A stretch of DNA of 64,000 bases, from assembly GCA_029990175.1 (NCBI GenBank), contig JARKIP010000065.1:3290501-3354500 (forward strand), given 5' to 3'. Shown in pieces: positions 43,761-56,050 of this stretch; position 1 is the first letter of the stretch, and each line of letters opens with the position of its first letter. Below the pieces are notes generated by a model that was given only the letters and a program-made list of their open reading frames with translations, was not told where the DNA came from and made no database searches. The position numbers and the translations under genes are program-made. This DNA is from Petunia secreta. Lineage: Eukaryota; Streptophyta; Magnoliopsida; Solanales; Solanaceae.

Positions 43761-45695
43761 ATGACTGGAATAGATGATGAACCTCGCAATACCGAGAAAA
43801 ATCTTGCAACTCCTGAATCATCAAGAGGAAATGTCATTATTGCTCAAGACAAACTGATTCTTGAAATTGCTAAGGAACTACAGATGTTAAAAGATGAGCT
43901 GGCTGTGGTAAAAGGGCAAACTCCTAAAACCACGCCGCTGCGTGGGCCCGATGCATCCCACTCTCTGTGTCAATTGGGGCAATCTCTGGAGCAATCTCTG
44001 TACTCAATTGACGGGGTCACCAATATGAACACACCTTTGAACACCCACAATTCTCTAAAAGCACCAGTCCACCAAAGCAACTTGCCACTTGTCCAAGCTC
44101 CACCTCCAAATAACACTCAATCTAGCCAAACAATTAACCGACCACCTATCTACCCATCACATCAACATTACCCATCATACACCCCGCACCCTGCCAATAC
44201 TTATTATCAGACAAACACTCCATATCCATACCAAACCTCCACTTACCAAAATGTACCCATCCCGCAAGCTTATACTGAAAATCCACCCGCACCATTAGTC
44301 CAAGTGGCGGTATCTGGCGGGCAAGATGTTCCTATTGTGCAAATTGATGATTACACCAATCCTCCTTATGTGAAGTTTTAAAATAGTGTTAGAAGAGCCG
44401 AAAAAGCAGTCGATGGGAGTGAAGATTTGGAGAAAAAGGTACAAGGTTGGGTGATGAGTGCTCTTAGTAAAGCATCAAAAGGCAAGGACCAGGAAAGTCT
44501 AGAATATGAAGACTTGTGCGTTCATCCTGGGATTGAATACCCAGAAGGGTACAAAGTACCAAAGTTTGTTAAGTTTGATGGCAAAGACAACCCCCGAGCC
44601 TATTTGAGAAGGTACTGTGAAACCTTGGGAGAGGGGAGAATGAAGAGCTCTGTATGAAATCATTCATTAATAGTCTTGAAGGCGAAGCTTTAGACTGGTA
44701 CTCCGAGCAGGATCCCTCAAAATGGATTAACTGGAGGAGTATGGCTCACGACTTCATGGAGCGTTTTGGTTTCTATGCTGAAATACCATTAGATCTGTTG
44801 GCTATTGCAAGGTTTAAGAAGAAGCTGACCGACACTTTTAGGGAATACACAGTACGTTGGAGGAGTGAGGCGGCCAAAGTTAAGCCTTCCATGAGTGAGG
44901 AAGAGTTTGTGGGACATTTCATCGAGACATTGGATGAATTTTACTATGATCGAATGGCATCCATGACTAACTCTACTTTTGCCAATCTAGTGAAAACGGG
45001 GGAGATGTATGAAGCTGGTTTGAAATCTGGTAGGATCACAAATTTGGCCACTTTGCAAGCTACAAGTAAGGCAATCCAGTTTGGGTCTGGTAATGGCTTT
45101 AACAAAAAGAAGAAAGAGGAAGTGGGAGCTGTTGCGGGGGACATCGAGCGTCGACCGGCTATAAAGTTAAAATTTGAAAATTCGTCTGCTTTTCCCACCT
45201 ACCAAAGCCCATATTACCCAAATTAAGCCACTCACTACCAGATGCCACCTGTTCCTTATCCGGTTTACAATGCACAAGCAAATTACTACCAACCTAGAGC
45301 ACATGCACCTAATCAATACCCTCGTCAGCCAAATTTTCAAGCACCCCAGAATTACCAGCCTCGTCCTTCTGTTCGTCCCAATGTGCAAGGGTTTAATCAG
45401 AATTACGAAAAGAAGAGCAACCAAAACCTATACTCCTCTAGTCGAGTCATATGGCCAGCTTTTTGAGAGATTAAGGAATGTAGGAGTTGTGCAGCCTATC
45501 CCTGATAACACCCCAAACCCTCATCCAAATTGGTATGATGCAAATAAGCACTGTGCTTATCACTCAGGAGCAGCCGGCCATGGTATTGAGAGATGTTATA
45601 CTTTCAAAGAAAAGGTCGAGGGTCTAATCAAACCAGGCACCATTCAACTCACCGGCACTCAGCCAAATGTGCATGATAATCCTCTTCCCAATTAA
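43761..45695 (+). pseudogene. Tat-type gag of the gag-only element, broken
   Basis: The first frame (ATG 43761) opens with a charged coiled segment (LEIAKELQMLKDELAVVKGQ), then a Pro/Tyr/Gln-rich linker, and stops at 44379. It resumes as ELEKKVQ-type sequence and EYPEGYKVPKFVKFDGKDNP, shifts frame near 44650, and continues in 44654-45226 with the capsid core EGEALDWYSEQDPSKW and a FREYTVRWRSEAAKVKP segment. A stop at 45224 and a shift near 45425 precede the zinc knuckle CAYHSGAAGHGIERC (about 45550-45595). Four lesions, so this copy needs Gag in trans, although homology covers the whole protein. Confidence 0.85.
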
Positions 45696-46110
45696 TATGA
45701 TTTCTCTTGAGGAAGAGCCAAATCTGAAGGGCACCATAGTCTCTATTTATGATGTAAAGGTTGATAATATTGCTTCTAAGGTACCTAAGCAAGCACTAAC
45801 TCTGTTGCCAAAGAATGAGGGAACTTTTGGCCTAGGTGGCAACCCCGCTGAAGGAAAGATTGAAAAGGCTGAGTCTGAGAAGAAGCCGACTAGTGTCATA
45901 CCACAGTTTCTTTTACCATTGAACCAGTCATTTGTCCAAGCACCAGAAATGGCCATGCAGAATTTGATTGAAAGTGTTTCCAGCCTATTCTTGAATGATG
46001 GATTGAAATGCAGTGCAACTATTGAAGATTTTGAGAAAGAGCCACATGTGCAGAATGCTGAACCAAGTTATGTGATGGCTAATTGGGCTTGTGGTCCAAA
46101 AGAGACTTGA
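45696..46110 (+). pseudogene. Frame downstream of gag, truncated pol start
   Basis: An open frame continues from the knuckle region (the ATG at 45697 is not necessarily a start). It encodes about 138 residues: acidic start, VPKQALTLLPKNEG, then a hydrophilic stretch ending in TGA at 46108. It resembles the gag-protease linker region of Tat elements but stops before any DxG motif. No pol motif follows in any frame, so the deletion end of the ancestor probably lies near 46110. Confidence 0.45.
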
Positions 46111-48100
46111 TGAATGAAATCGTTATTTTTTATTTTTGCATCACAGTCAGCTTGAGGCCCTGAACTGTATTTTGCACTTTGTTTATGTTTATGTCTATGT
46201 CTTTCAAATAACTCTTTTAAATCCTGCATGTTTACTTTTATGTTGTATGCCTCCTTAAATTAGGTTTTGAATAAACAAATGCACTGCATTCCTACCTTAT
46301 TATTTTACTATACTTTAATTATTCATGGGCTTTATTATTTGCTTTTGATTAATATACTTACTATTGTTTCAAATTAAAAATAACAAAACCTGCTTGAACT
46401 TGGCTTGTGACCTATAACGAAACAACTGAACAATTTAAGGATGATGCATTGGAAAGTTACTCTTGCACTCTTTGGATATTACATTACCGTTAGAACTTCA
46501 AACTGGGGCAGCTTTATTTGCCGGCAATTGGAGCCGAAGCGTTTTATCTATACAAATGGAAGACCTTTGTTTGAGAAACCATTCAAGAAGATAAGTTGGA
46601 AGATGTTGAATGCGCAAAGAGAAGATTTGAATATTTTACTTCAAACCAGGGCGATTGGTGTTGAAGAATATCTTTACTAACTAAGAAGAAGCAATGGGAA
46701 AATTTGCGCCAAGTTGGCAATGTCATTCTGTGGAAGAACACTAATCCTGGCAGATATTTATAATCAAGTTTGGCCAAAGGTAATCAACGCAAATGCCGTC
46801 AAAAGATACTATGTCTGAAGCAACCGCAAGTTAGCATTGGTTTGGATGTAATCTTTGATGTAATGCGAACTACGCGTAACTTCGGGATACGTAGGCAACT
46901 CATATAGAGTTTGGTTGCAGTAGCACAGGAATCCCCTATTTCCTCTTTTATGTATTTTTGAACTACTTCTGACCTGATTCCTGAAATGGCAACAGGATAA
47001 GTAGGAAATCCCCTTTGGATTCGGTCAAAATATTGTAACGCTTTAGGTTTGTTTACCTTTTATGATGTAATTCCGAACTACGCATCTGGGCAGATGTGTA
47101 GGTTTTCCAATTCAGATGCGACTTCGTACTTAGATTGCCATACTTCCTAAAAAATCTTTATGTAAGCAGAACTACGCACAGTCTGATTCCCGTGGAGGGA
47201 TACGTAGGCACTCTTAACGGGCTCGACTCCATAATATTAAAATTTTCAGTTTCCCCTAAGGCAAGCAACTGGGGCAAATTTTTCAAGATAAATCGAAGGC
47301 ATAAAGATTATAATTGGGGCAGATTTTTGCAAAATTGGTATTTCTAATCAAAAGATGAAGCGGCAAAGTTCTAAAAGTATTCAAGATTAGCACAAGTTGA
47401 AAATACAAAGGACGTTCAGTTTGTTTCAAGATATGTCATGAGTTTGAGTTAAAACAGGAATTTTAAATGCATTATAAACTTTTCATTTGCATATCAGTGA
47501 TTACTTGCTTACTATTTTACCAAATTACTTTACTTTGCCTCTATCTTGAAATATTATACAATATTGAGTTCATAAGTCAAGTCTCCGAGTATAATTTGCA
47601 AGCCCAAGTCTAAAGAAGAACGAGGGAGCAGCAGCAGCACCAATTTCAAGATGAATCAGCACAAATCAGACGCCCCTATCCAAAACTAACAAATTTTTCT
47701 TTGAGAGCAGGAACATGAAAGCTTGCAATGAAAGGATCATTCGCATTATGGATGAACAATTTATTGAACGCGCATCCAAAGTTGCCTTGCAGATTGCGTC
47801 ACATTGCCTTTTTCATAACTTAAAGCATTATGCTTTGTCATGAGTTATTGCCGAACAGGCGGCATTTCTACCCCTATGACTTTCATTCCTAATAGGCGAC
47901 AAAGCCGAGGCTTGTTTTGTGTTTTCAAAACTAAGCCAAATAGGGCATCGCTTTGTTTCGGGTGATAATCCGCACAAGGCCATCCTTTCCAGATTGTCTC
48001 GCCAATTGATTTGTCAATGGCTATCGCACTGACTACATTTCCGCACTACTTTGCTTTGCACTTGCTTTGAATTATGTCTTCGCACTTGCTTTTAAATTAA
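46111..48100 (+). other. 3' non-coding region of the gag-only element
   Basis: No protein domain. A spaced motif recurs: GAACTACGC followed some 10-25 bases later by GGGATACGTAGGCA (46868-46897, 47169-47205), with a diverged form at 49636-49685. AACTGGGGCA also recurs (46502, 47269, 49452). Such recurring words in Tat 3' regions may be structural or regulatory; the function is unknown. Confidence 0.5.
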
Positions 48101-48104
48101 CGCC

Positions 48105-49268
48105 TTGCTTTACTCTTTCAGGTTGACCATCGGCTACGAAGATTCCCTTTGTTGGACTATCTCTCCTATTGATTCGCCAAATGGCTCTTGCATTGCTCTA
48201 CATTCCCGCACTGCTTTTCTTTGCACTTGCTTCAAATTATGTCATCGCACTTGCTTTAAAATTGATGTCTTGCTTTACGTGTTTCAGGTTGACCACCAGG
48301 CGGGGCTTCTTTCTTGTTGGACTTTCACGCCTGTTGATTCGCTAAATCGCTTTTGCGTTGCTTTACATTTCACGCTAAATTGCTTTGCACTTGCTTTCAA
48401 TTATGCCTTTGCACTTGCTTTATATTATGACTTGCTTTACTTTAGTTTAATAGGTTAACAGGTCAGCCCCGAGACCCTCCTTGCTTTGTACCAGACCGGA
48501 TTGCCAGCTGATTTGTCGACAATCAACCCCAAGACCCTCCTTGCTGCGTACCCGATCGGCTTGCCAGTTGATTTGTCAAGATGTTCAAATTGCCTTGCAC
48601 TTGCTTTCAATTATGCCTTTACACTCGCTTTATATTATGACTTGCTTTACTTTAGTTTAATAGGTTAACAGGTCAGCCCCAAGACCCTCCTTCCTTTGTG
48701 CCGGACCGGATTGCCAGCTGATTTGTAGATAATCAACCCCAAGACCCTCCTTGCTGCGTGCCCGACCGGCTTGCCAGTTGATTTGTCAAGATGTTCAAAT
48801 TGCCTTGCACTTGCTTTAATTTATGACCTTGCACTTGCTTTATATTATGAACCGCTTTACTTTAGCTTAACAGGTTAATAGGTCAGCCCCGAGACCCTCC
48901 TTCCTTTGTGCCGGACCGGATTGTCAGCTGATTTATCGACAATCAACCCCAAGACCCTCCTTGCTGCGTGCCCGACCGGCTTGCTAGTTGATTTGTCAAG
49001 ATTGTTCAAAATTGCTTTGCACTTGCTCTAAATTATGCCTTCGCATTTTCTTTGTATTACATCTTATTTTACTTTTCAGGTTAATAGGTCAGTCCCGAGA
49101 CCCTCCTTGCTTCGTGTCGGACCGGTTCGCCAGCTGATTTGTTCGACAATCAACCCCAAGACCCTCCTTGCTTCATGCCCGACCGGCTTGCCAGTTGATT
49201 TGTCAAGATTGTTGAAAATGCTTTGCATTATTCCTTCGCACTTGCTTTATTGCTTCGCCAGTTGATTG
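48105..49268 (+). repeat. About 210-bp tandem repeat in the gag-only element
   Basis: Clear unit starts are AGGTTAAYAGGTCAG at 48452, 48662, 48872 and 49079 (period about 210), preceded by two degenerate units near 48118 and 48286. Each unit holds two related 60-bp halves (GACCCTCCTTGCT, then GACCGGATTGCCAGCTGATTTG or GACCGGCTTGCCAGTTGATTTG), followed by a CTTTGCACTTGCTT-rich spacer. The nested period indicates two rounds of duplication. Open frames at 48105-48668 and 49035-49265 are repeat artefacts. Confidence 0.9.
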
Positions 49269-49818
49269 GAAGGAAACTTATCAATAATATCGCAACCCAC
49301 ACTTGCAAATTTGTATCATCAATATTTGATCATTCTTTACTTTTGATTATCAGGCTTTATTAGCAGTTGGTCGCTTACCGTTTGTCGAGTTTATTACATG
49401 ACTTTAGCAGCACCGCAGCAGCATTTGGAGCATAACGTGGAACTTTTTTTTAGCAGTGAACTGGGGCAATCGTTGATATGAGCTAGACTCGTCAACGAGG
49501 ATCTGAAGAATCGCACTCGAACAAGAAAATTCTATCCTAATCTTTTTCTTCAGATTAGGACGTCATGTTTGAATACTTCCCTATTCGTGCGTCCTTTCCT
49601 ATCAATCGTGTGAGTTTTCGTATCTAAGTGTCAATGAACTACATATGGCCTGATTCTCTTTCAGCCCGAGATATATAGGCAACTCGAAAACCGGAGTTCG
49701 GCCATGTCCATAAGCCTCGCATTTCGGTCCTTGGAATCGAAGTCTTGGCTTTACTGTGACAAAATTGGTTTTCACGTCAACTTTCTTTACCCTAAAAACT
49801 CTTTCATCCTTTTCGGGT
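49269..49818 (+). other. End of the internal region before the polypurine tract
   Basis: Non-coding. It contains the third copy of the ACTACAT / GAGATATATAGGCAACTC motif (49636-49685) and AACTGGGGCAATC (49452). Confidence 0.45.
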
Positions 49819-49831
49819 AAAGAGGGGCAGC
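49819..49831 (+). promoter_or_regulatory. Polypurine tract of the gag-only element
   Basis: AAAGAGGGGCAGC directly precedes TGTTGACACCC of the 3' LTR, as expected for the plus-strand primer. Confidence 0.75.
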
Positions 49832-52800
49832 TGTTGACACCCAGTTTTGTCCTGGAGGTTTCAATTAAAAATCTAATTATTTTAAATTAAAATTAATTTT
49901 GAAAAATTAAAGGTAATTGATTAGTTTCAAATAAAAGTGACTGAAATTGCAATGCGCAGCCTTGTTTTCAGCTTACCCGCGTAATCAGTCCATTTTCCTT
50001 TATAATTAATCCTAAGAGCTGCCTCATCCACGCAAACACTTCATATATACATTTCATTATACATAAATACCTATTCCCCAAGCCTAGAAGCCCATAGCCC
50101 ATTACCCAACCTGGCCCACTTGCCTATTTCAGCCTTAACCCCTAAGCATTTCCCTAAATCAAAAATCCCTAACCCGTTTCCCTCGTCCCCTGACCCGCGA
50201 CCCGGGACAAAACCCGATCCCAGGTCATCTTCTTCGTACAAGAGTCTTGCTGGACGAGTAACACTATTCCAGTTGTGCCCTTTTGGAGTCTTCTAACTTA
50301 TTCCCCAACGGATATTCAAGCTCGTCCGTTAGTTTCAAAGAGTGATCAACCTCGAGCCCTTGATCAATTGTCTTGGAGATAAGGACGAGAGGGGACGATT
50401 TGGACCCTCTCACCCTTATCTCACAAGGGATTCGATCAAAAAGTAGAGCAGTGTTTCAAAATTTCACAAGAGGTAAGAAACCCTATTTTTTTAAGTATAA
50501 ATGGAAATGTTTCAGGTTTTCTAAAGGGAGCTGGAAGAGAGGGAAGAGGCAGAGGAAAATAGAAAACATGTCGTTAGCTTAAGTTTTTCTTAACGTATAC
50601 ATATACAGAAAGCATTCTATTTTATTGTCTTGGTTCTGATGCACTGATCTAGTATTGCTACTGTTCCCTTTTGTATCGTCGCTTCAAATTTCGCGTCGTC
50701 TTTGTTTCGAGTTTAATTCGACTATTCCTCGCTCTTAGTTACTGCATCGCAGCAGGTAGTAAGTTCGCTTTAACTCTCGCTTCTGTATAAACGTGGTCTG
50801 TAACAATGTGTGTATATATATGTTTCATGAAATATAATTTCAGTAGTCACCATTGGAACTGAATAAATATGTTGATAGGTAAATGAGATATTTAAGGAAT
50901 TCCTAAGCTAGAAATCTATTTGTCATATAATGCTTTTGAATGCTGATCTGTTTAGAAGGGTAAGGGAAGTATCAGCGCAGTTTGTATTTCAAGATTCATT
51001 AGTCAGTTTCTTGGCTTCTTTTCAGTTTCTGGAAGTAAGTTGTTAGTTCATTGTCTATTAAGGTAAGTTTAGGCTGCTAGGGAGTGTGTGTGAGTGTCTA
51101 GGGTTTCAAGAAGAGTTTAGATAGTAGTAGAGTTCTGGCTGGAGTCGTGTGTGTATGTATCCTCTATTTCTAGTTGATCTAGGGAGTTGAAAAGGGCTAT
51201 ATCTGGTGCAATTTGTCCAGTGGATGGGATGCTTGTCTGGCTTAAGTCTAATTAGTTCTTGGAAAGGTATATGAGGGAGTTGTTGTTTGAAGATGATAGC
51301 TGATCTGTGAGTGTAAGTAGGATAGAAAAATGTGTTTTGGTCTGCAGGTCAGGATGTGAGTCTGGTCAAGTGTATGAGTGTTGTTTCTGGTAGCTGGAGG
51401 TGGTGTTAAGCTTTAAGTTGATGTATTGAATGATGTTATGCATGCAACTTTGTGCCTTATTCCTTTCTGGTATCTTTTTTGTATCAGTTGTTTTCCTGAG
51501 TTGCTTGCCCATTCTAGTGCCCTAGGATACAGGTTAAATCTATAGGTTCTAAGGTTGATTCTTTTCTCTTAATCTTCTGCTAATTCCTCTTTAATTCTAG
51601 TTTGAGTTCAATTTCCAGTTTCTAGTTTTGGGTGTTTCCTCTCTATTATGACTAATGAATCCTTTAAAGCTGGCATATGTGTGGTTGTTTGTCTATAGCT
51701 TTATTTCATGTTTTCCTATTGATTTAGTACTTATTGACCGTCTTCAAGTTTCTGCCTGTTCATGCCAAACAATTCAAGGTTGACTTTATAAATTCTGGAT
51801 TTCAAATCTTGGGGGTACAAATGTGTCCCTGTTAATCTTAAGTTATTTAATGTAGTAGTGCAAAACCAAATTCTAGTTTTATGTTTGCAACATCATCTTG
51901 GCTTAAATCTAATCCTTTCTATTTTGTGAGTCTAAGCTTTCTCTTGAATCTCTTCTTGTCCTCTTTGGTTTGCTTATGAGTTCAAAAAGGGTAAAGATTT
52001 ATAGTGGGATTGTCTGGCCTAAGTAAATTAGGTTGGTGGCTGTTTTGGACACTGTGAATTGTGTGCAGGCGTTAGAAATGATGAGTTAGAGATGCAGAGA
52101 GCTGGTGCAGGTGGTCTGGAGATTTGTTTCCTTCTTCTCTGATGTTGCAGCTACCATGCTAGGTATTGCAGCCTGTTTTATGTTCATATCTTTTTCAGGT
52201 GGTGCAGGGGCTGTTCCAGAGGTTGTTGTAGGGGTATTTTGGTGAGTTGAGGGAGTTTGTGATAGTGTGAAGTGTATGTGATAAGTCTGGAGTCTTGTAG
52301 GTGATATAAGGTTGGTCTTGTAAGGAGGAATGAGGTTGTTTGGTTTGCAGGTTGGTGTGTGTATATATGCTTAGTCAGTTTGTGGGTAAGCAAGGAGCTG
52401 TATATGATCTGGTTTGCCTTGGAGCCTGGACTTTGTTCAGGGAAGTAGAGTTTGAGGTGGTGTGATGTTTCTAGATTTGCATGTAGGTATGTAGTTTCAG
52501 CAAGTGGTTATGTGTATGCAACTGGTTCTGTTTTGTGAGTGAGATGAGGGTAGATATGGGTTTGTTAGTTCCAGGTTCCAAGGTTGATAGCTGGGTTGTT
52601 AGGGATGTTTCAGGTTTTGGTTTGGATTAGGGCAAGAGTGTATGTGCAGGCTTGGTTTTCTGTGTGCAGTGTGTGTGTGTATGCGAAATCTGTGTGTATG
52701 TGCAGTCTGTGTGTATACGAAGTTTGTGTATGTCCAGTATGTATGTTTGTGTGTCTATCAAGTATAAATGTGAGTGTATCTTGAATATGTCAGTTTGTGT

Positions 52801-54323
52801 GTGAAGGGGCTTTATTTAAAGAGAAGTAATGGATTTTGTCCAGTTAAGATATATTTATTTGATGATTAAGTAAAATTTTAATATAGTAATGAAGGGATAT
52901 GTCGGCTTTAGTCGCTTCCCGGGTGTTTGTTTGTCATCTTAAGAAATGAAAAGAAAACTGTGGGATGTCGACTTTTGTCGCTTCTCGTATGTCTGTTTGT
53001 CCTGTTCCTATTTGCAATGCCACATATTAGTTTTCTTGTAACGTTTGTTTCAAACCTTATAATTAGATACTAATCTTTATTCTATTTGTTTTCCTTGAAA
53101 TGAAATTTTGGGACGAGTTGGCTAAAACTCACAAATTGGGATGGCGTGCATTCAGGAGTTATTCGATCGGCTCTGTATTTTCGGGACTTGATATCCCCGA
53201 AAATGTAAAAAAAAAAAAATGAAAATCACAAAGTCCAAGGCTCAATGATTGAGTTTGCGCTTCCGGGTTCTATCTTCTAAACTCCATCCTTCCTCGCTCC
53301 CTTAGAAAATGCATGTTTTATAGGATTTCCCCATAGACCGGATTAGTAGCCCGGTAGGATAGAAATGATATTTGAATTGTGAATAACTATTGTAAATTAC
53401 TTAAATTTTTTTATATGAATGCTTTGTATCATTTCTTTTCGAATCGCCAATTAATTTATGGATGTGTAGAATCATTTGTCAATTAATGAGTGCAAAATCA
53501 AAATTCGACTTAAAATCGTACCCTCGTCATAACTCGCATTTGAATTGCTTCTTCATTTATTATATTAAATATTCAACTATTTATTTATTTAATCAATTAA
53601 ATTTTAATCCATTATTTATTTATTTACTTAATCTAATTTATTTAATATCAATTAATCATTTAATCAATTAAATATTAATTAATTTATTTAATTAATCAAT
53701 TATTATTCATTTACTCCTTTATTCAATTAAAATTGATAAGTATTCATTTATTTAATTAAGTTATTTATTTTCTTATTTATTTATCTATTTATTCAATCAA
53801 TTAATTAATCCCTTTATTATTATCCAATTATTTATCTAGTTTATTTTATTTAATTATCTAACTTCACTTAACCTTTATTTATTCTATTAAATCAATTGAT
53901 CATTATTTCATTATCCATTTAATTAATCTTAAATTGGGTCATTTATTCATCTAAGTATCGGCATAATTAAAATCATATCTTATTTATATTATTCTTATTA
54001 TCCTTATATAAAATTAGCTTTATATACTTATTATCCTTAACAAATTTGTGAAAACCGCCGGATTAACCGCATTTAGCGGATTTTCGAAAGTGCTCCCGCT
54101 AGGGACCTTCTTTCGAATTTAATAGAACCAGTTACTCGGAATCTCTGATTTTAATTTAATTTTATTTAATTAAAGAATAAATTGCACTCATTAGTTAACC
54201 TTAGGCTCCTAATAATCCTTAAATTAGGTGGCGACTCCAAAGAAAACCCTTTGGAGTCCCATTTTGTTGAAATCAAATCCCGGTGCATACTTGTGTGCAT
54301 TATTTTTTAGGGAGGGTTCAACA
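49832..54323 (+). repeat. Gag-only element 3' LTR
   Basis: A near-identical partner of 37432-41934. Differences include a missing stretch of about 30 bases near 50017 and an extra 33 bases near 54241-54275. The latter creates a perfect inverted repeat GACTCCAAAG / CTTTGGAGTC (54233-54242 and 54249-54258) absent from the 5' LTR. It is followed by CTCAC (54324-54328). Confidence 0.95.
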
Positions 54324-54328
54324 CTCAC

Positions 54329-55240
54329 CCGGCTACCTTGACATGCATTCTGGCTCAACACAGGGAACATCACAAGTGGCTACCAACCGCCCAAGCTCAC
54401 TAGTGTCGGACGAAGAAGCAATGGAAATGGACCGAGGATAGAAATAATTAGAGGTTTAGGAAGCTCTTCTTCTTATTTATTTAGCTACTAGAGCTAGACT
54501 ACTTACGTGTCAGGCTAACCGAAGAATCACAATTGAAGAAATAGACATTAAATGAGCTTTATGGAACAAAATCTATGTCAATTTAACCTTCCTATAAAGA
54601 GGAAACTCCGACAATTTATCAAAAACCCCTTTTATAACCCAGATAAGCTCATAGGATAACATGACTTTACTAGCATTTTGAACCATGAGGAGATACATAG
54701 ATCGAATATTACTTACTAACCACTTTACACTGGAAGAAGAAATGACACTCTCTAATGGTGATGAACTAGAATCCCATCCTCTAACCAACGCGGAATTTCG
54801 AGAAGAGAGGTAAACTAATTTGACATAATAATAGAATGTGGCACGACAAGATGCCAGGCAGGCAATAACGATACGTACTGTCAAATCTCTCATATTTAGA
54901 GTAGAAAAATTAGTAGGGTCTCACAAATGCCAGGAACAAATCATACCAGAAGCTCGCCCCTCTACTGCAAGTGATTCTTAATAGAAACAATTTCTAATGA
55001 AACAATGGAAACATGATAAAACGCACCATTTCCAGATCGATCGAAAGAATCAAATCTTACTCACATTTAAGAAAAGAAGAAATCTCAGGGTCTACTATAT
55101 CGGATACCTCAGCATCTCACCAGACAAGCAGTTCATAGAACTGCCTCTGCAGCTGAGTTGAGCCACTACCCTGACAATCACTTTCTGAAGAACCAATGCC
55201 ACCACACTCTCAACCTTTACTGGATGGTGGCATTTTTTTT
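54329..55240 (-). other. Element 2 internal region, resumed
   Basis: Continues element 2 after the nested element (CCGGCTACCTTGACATGC; compare 15428 in element 1, CCGCTACCTTGACACAC). Non-coding. The 106-codon minus-strand frame at 54573-54893 aligns in DNA with 15700-16017 of element 1, where no equivalent protein is kept, so it is unlikely to be a gene. Confidence 0.6.
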
Positions 55241-56050
55241 GCTGATTGAGATCTAAATGAAATCCCCTGCGATTGTGCAGATGCCTGATGACGAGAGAAA
55301 GGACGACTGCCTACTTGTCGGAGTAAGGAAAAAAAATCCTCAAAGGATAGCTAGACTCACGACAATGATAACATCTTTTCGCTGAAAAATGGAAGCTGGA
55401 AAGATTGTTGATAGCTGTAAAGAAAAGACTGAATGTAATCTTGACGAGCTACTAACGCACTCTAAGAATCACGTGACACAAGCTGAGATAACCTGGAAGA
55501 TGACCTCCTAAAATTATCAGAACTTTTACCTCCAAATGAGGTACCATGGTTAGCCACTAGGGCCGTGGGGTCTCTCGCTCTCCCACTCTAACTCTTCCCC
55601 TTCTAACTTATAGTATGCCTCGTACCTTCGGGCAATGTCAACAACATCAAATGAAATCCGGACCTCAATCTCTTGAGCCATCTGGGATCTCAAGGAAAAG
55701 GAAAGGTCATCAATAAATCTTTGAATCTCTTAAAAGGCAGATGGACTAGTTCTAATTCATGTCCAGCCATTCTATAAAATTCAATCTCATATTCTGAAAC
55801 CAACAGGCTAACCGACATGTTACCCTGTCTAATCCACTTAAACTGGCGATGCTTTTTTTTTTTTCATTTCGCTCGCTGCGCGATAGGAACTTTTCCCCGA
55901 ATCTAGAAGAAAGATCGAACCAAGTTAGCTAATAAGAAAGCGGTCCACCAATTCAAGGCTAGACCCCTAAAACTGGAAAGCAGAATAATCAACACCATAC
56001 CGCTCGATATAATCAAGAGCCTGAAGGATACACTGACATCATTGTATTTT
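55240..56050 (-). pseudogene. Element 2 gag remnant
   Basis: DNA homology to the element 1 gag (16350-17130) is clear: TCAACAACATCAAATGAAAT, CATCAATAAATCTT and the knuckle region all align. The reading frames are more broken than in element 1 and no frame over 60 codons survives. Gag in this family would be of Del/Tekay type. Confidence 0.6.

Larger units (their letters stand above)
37432..54323 (+). mobile_element. 16.9-kb gag-only Tat/Ogre-like LTR retrotransposon
   Basis: LTRs of 4,503 and 4,492 bp run from TGTTGACACCC to GGTTCAACA, flanked by CTCAC at 37427-37431 and 54324-54328. Internal DNA (41935-49831, 7.9 kb) has a tRNA-Arg-type primer site, a Tat-type gag with breaks, a short gag-downstream frame, then 3.7 kb of non-coding DNA with tandem repeats and a polypurine tract. 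There is no protease, RT, RNase H or integrase. This fits the class described as terminal-repeat retrotransposons with a gag domain (TR-GAG). The LTRs are very similar, so it is the youngest layer here. Confidence 0.92.

Noticed and set aside
48105..48668. Open frames of 117 and 60 codons
   Set aside because: Both run through the 210-bp tandem repeat and share segments because of it.
54573..54893. 106-codon minus-strand frame as a gene of element 2
   Set aside because: The aligned DNA in element 1 does not keep this frame, and it lies in the non-coding 3' part of the internal region.
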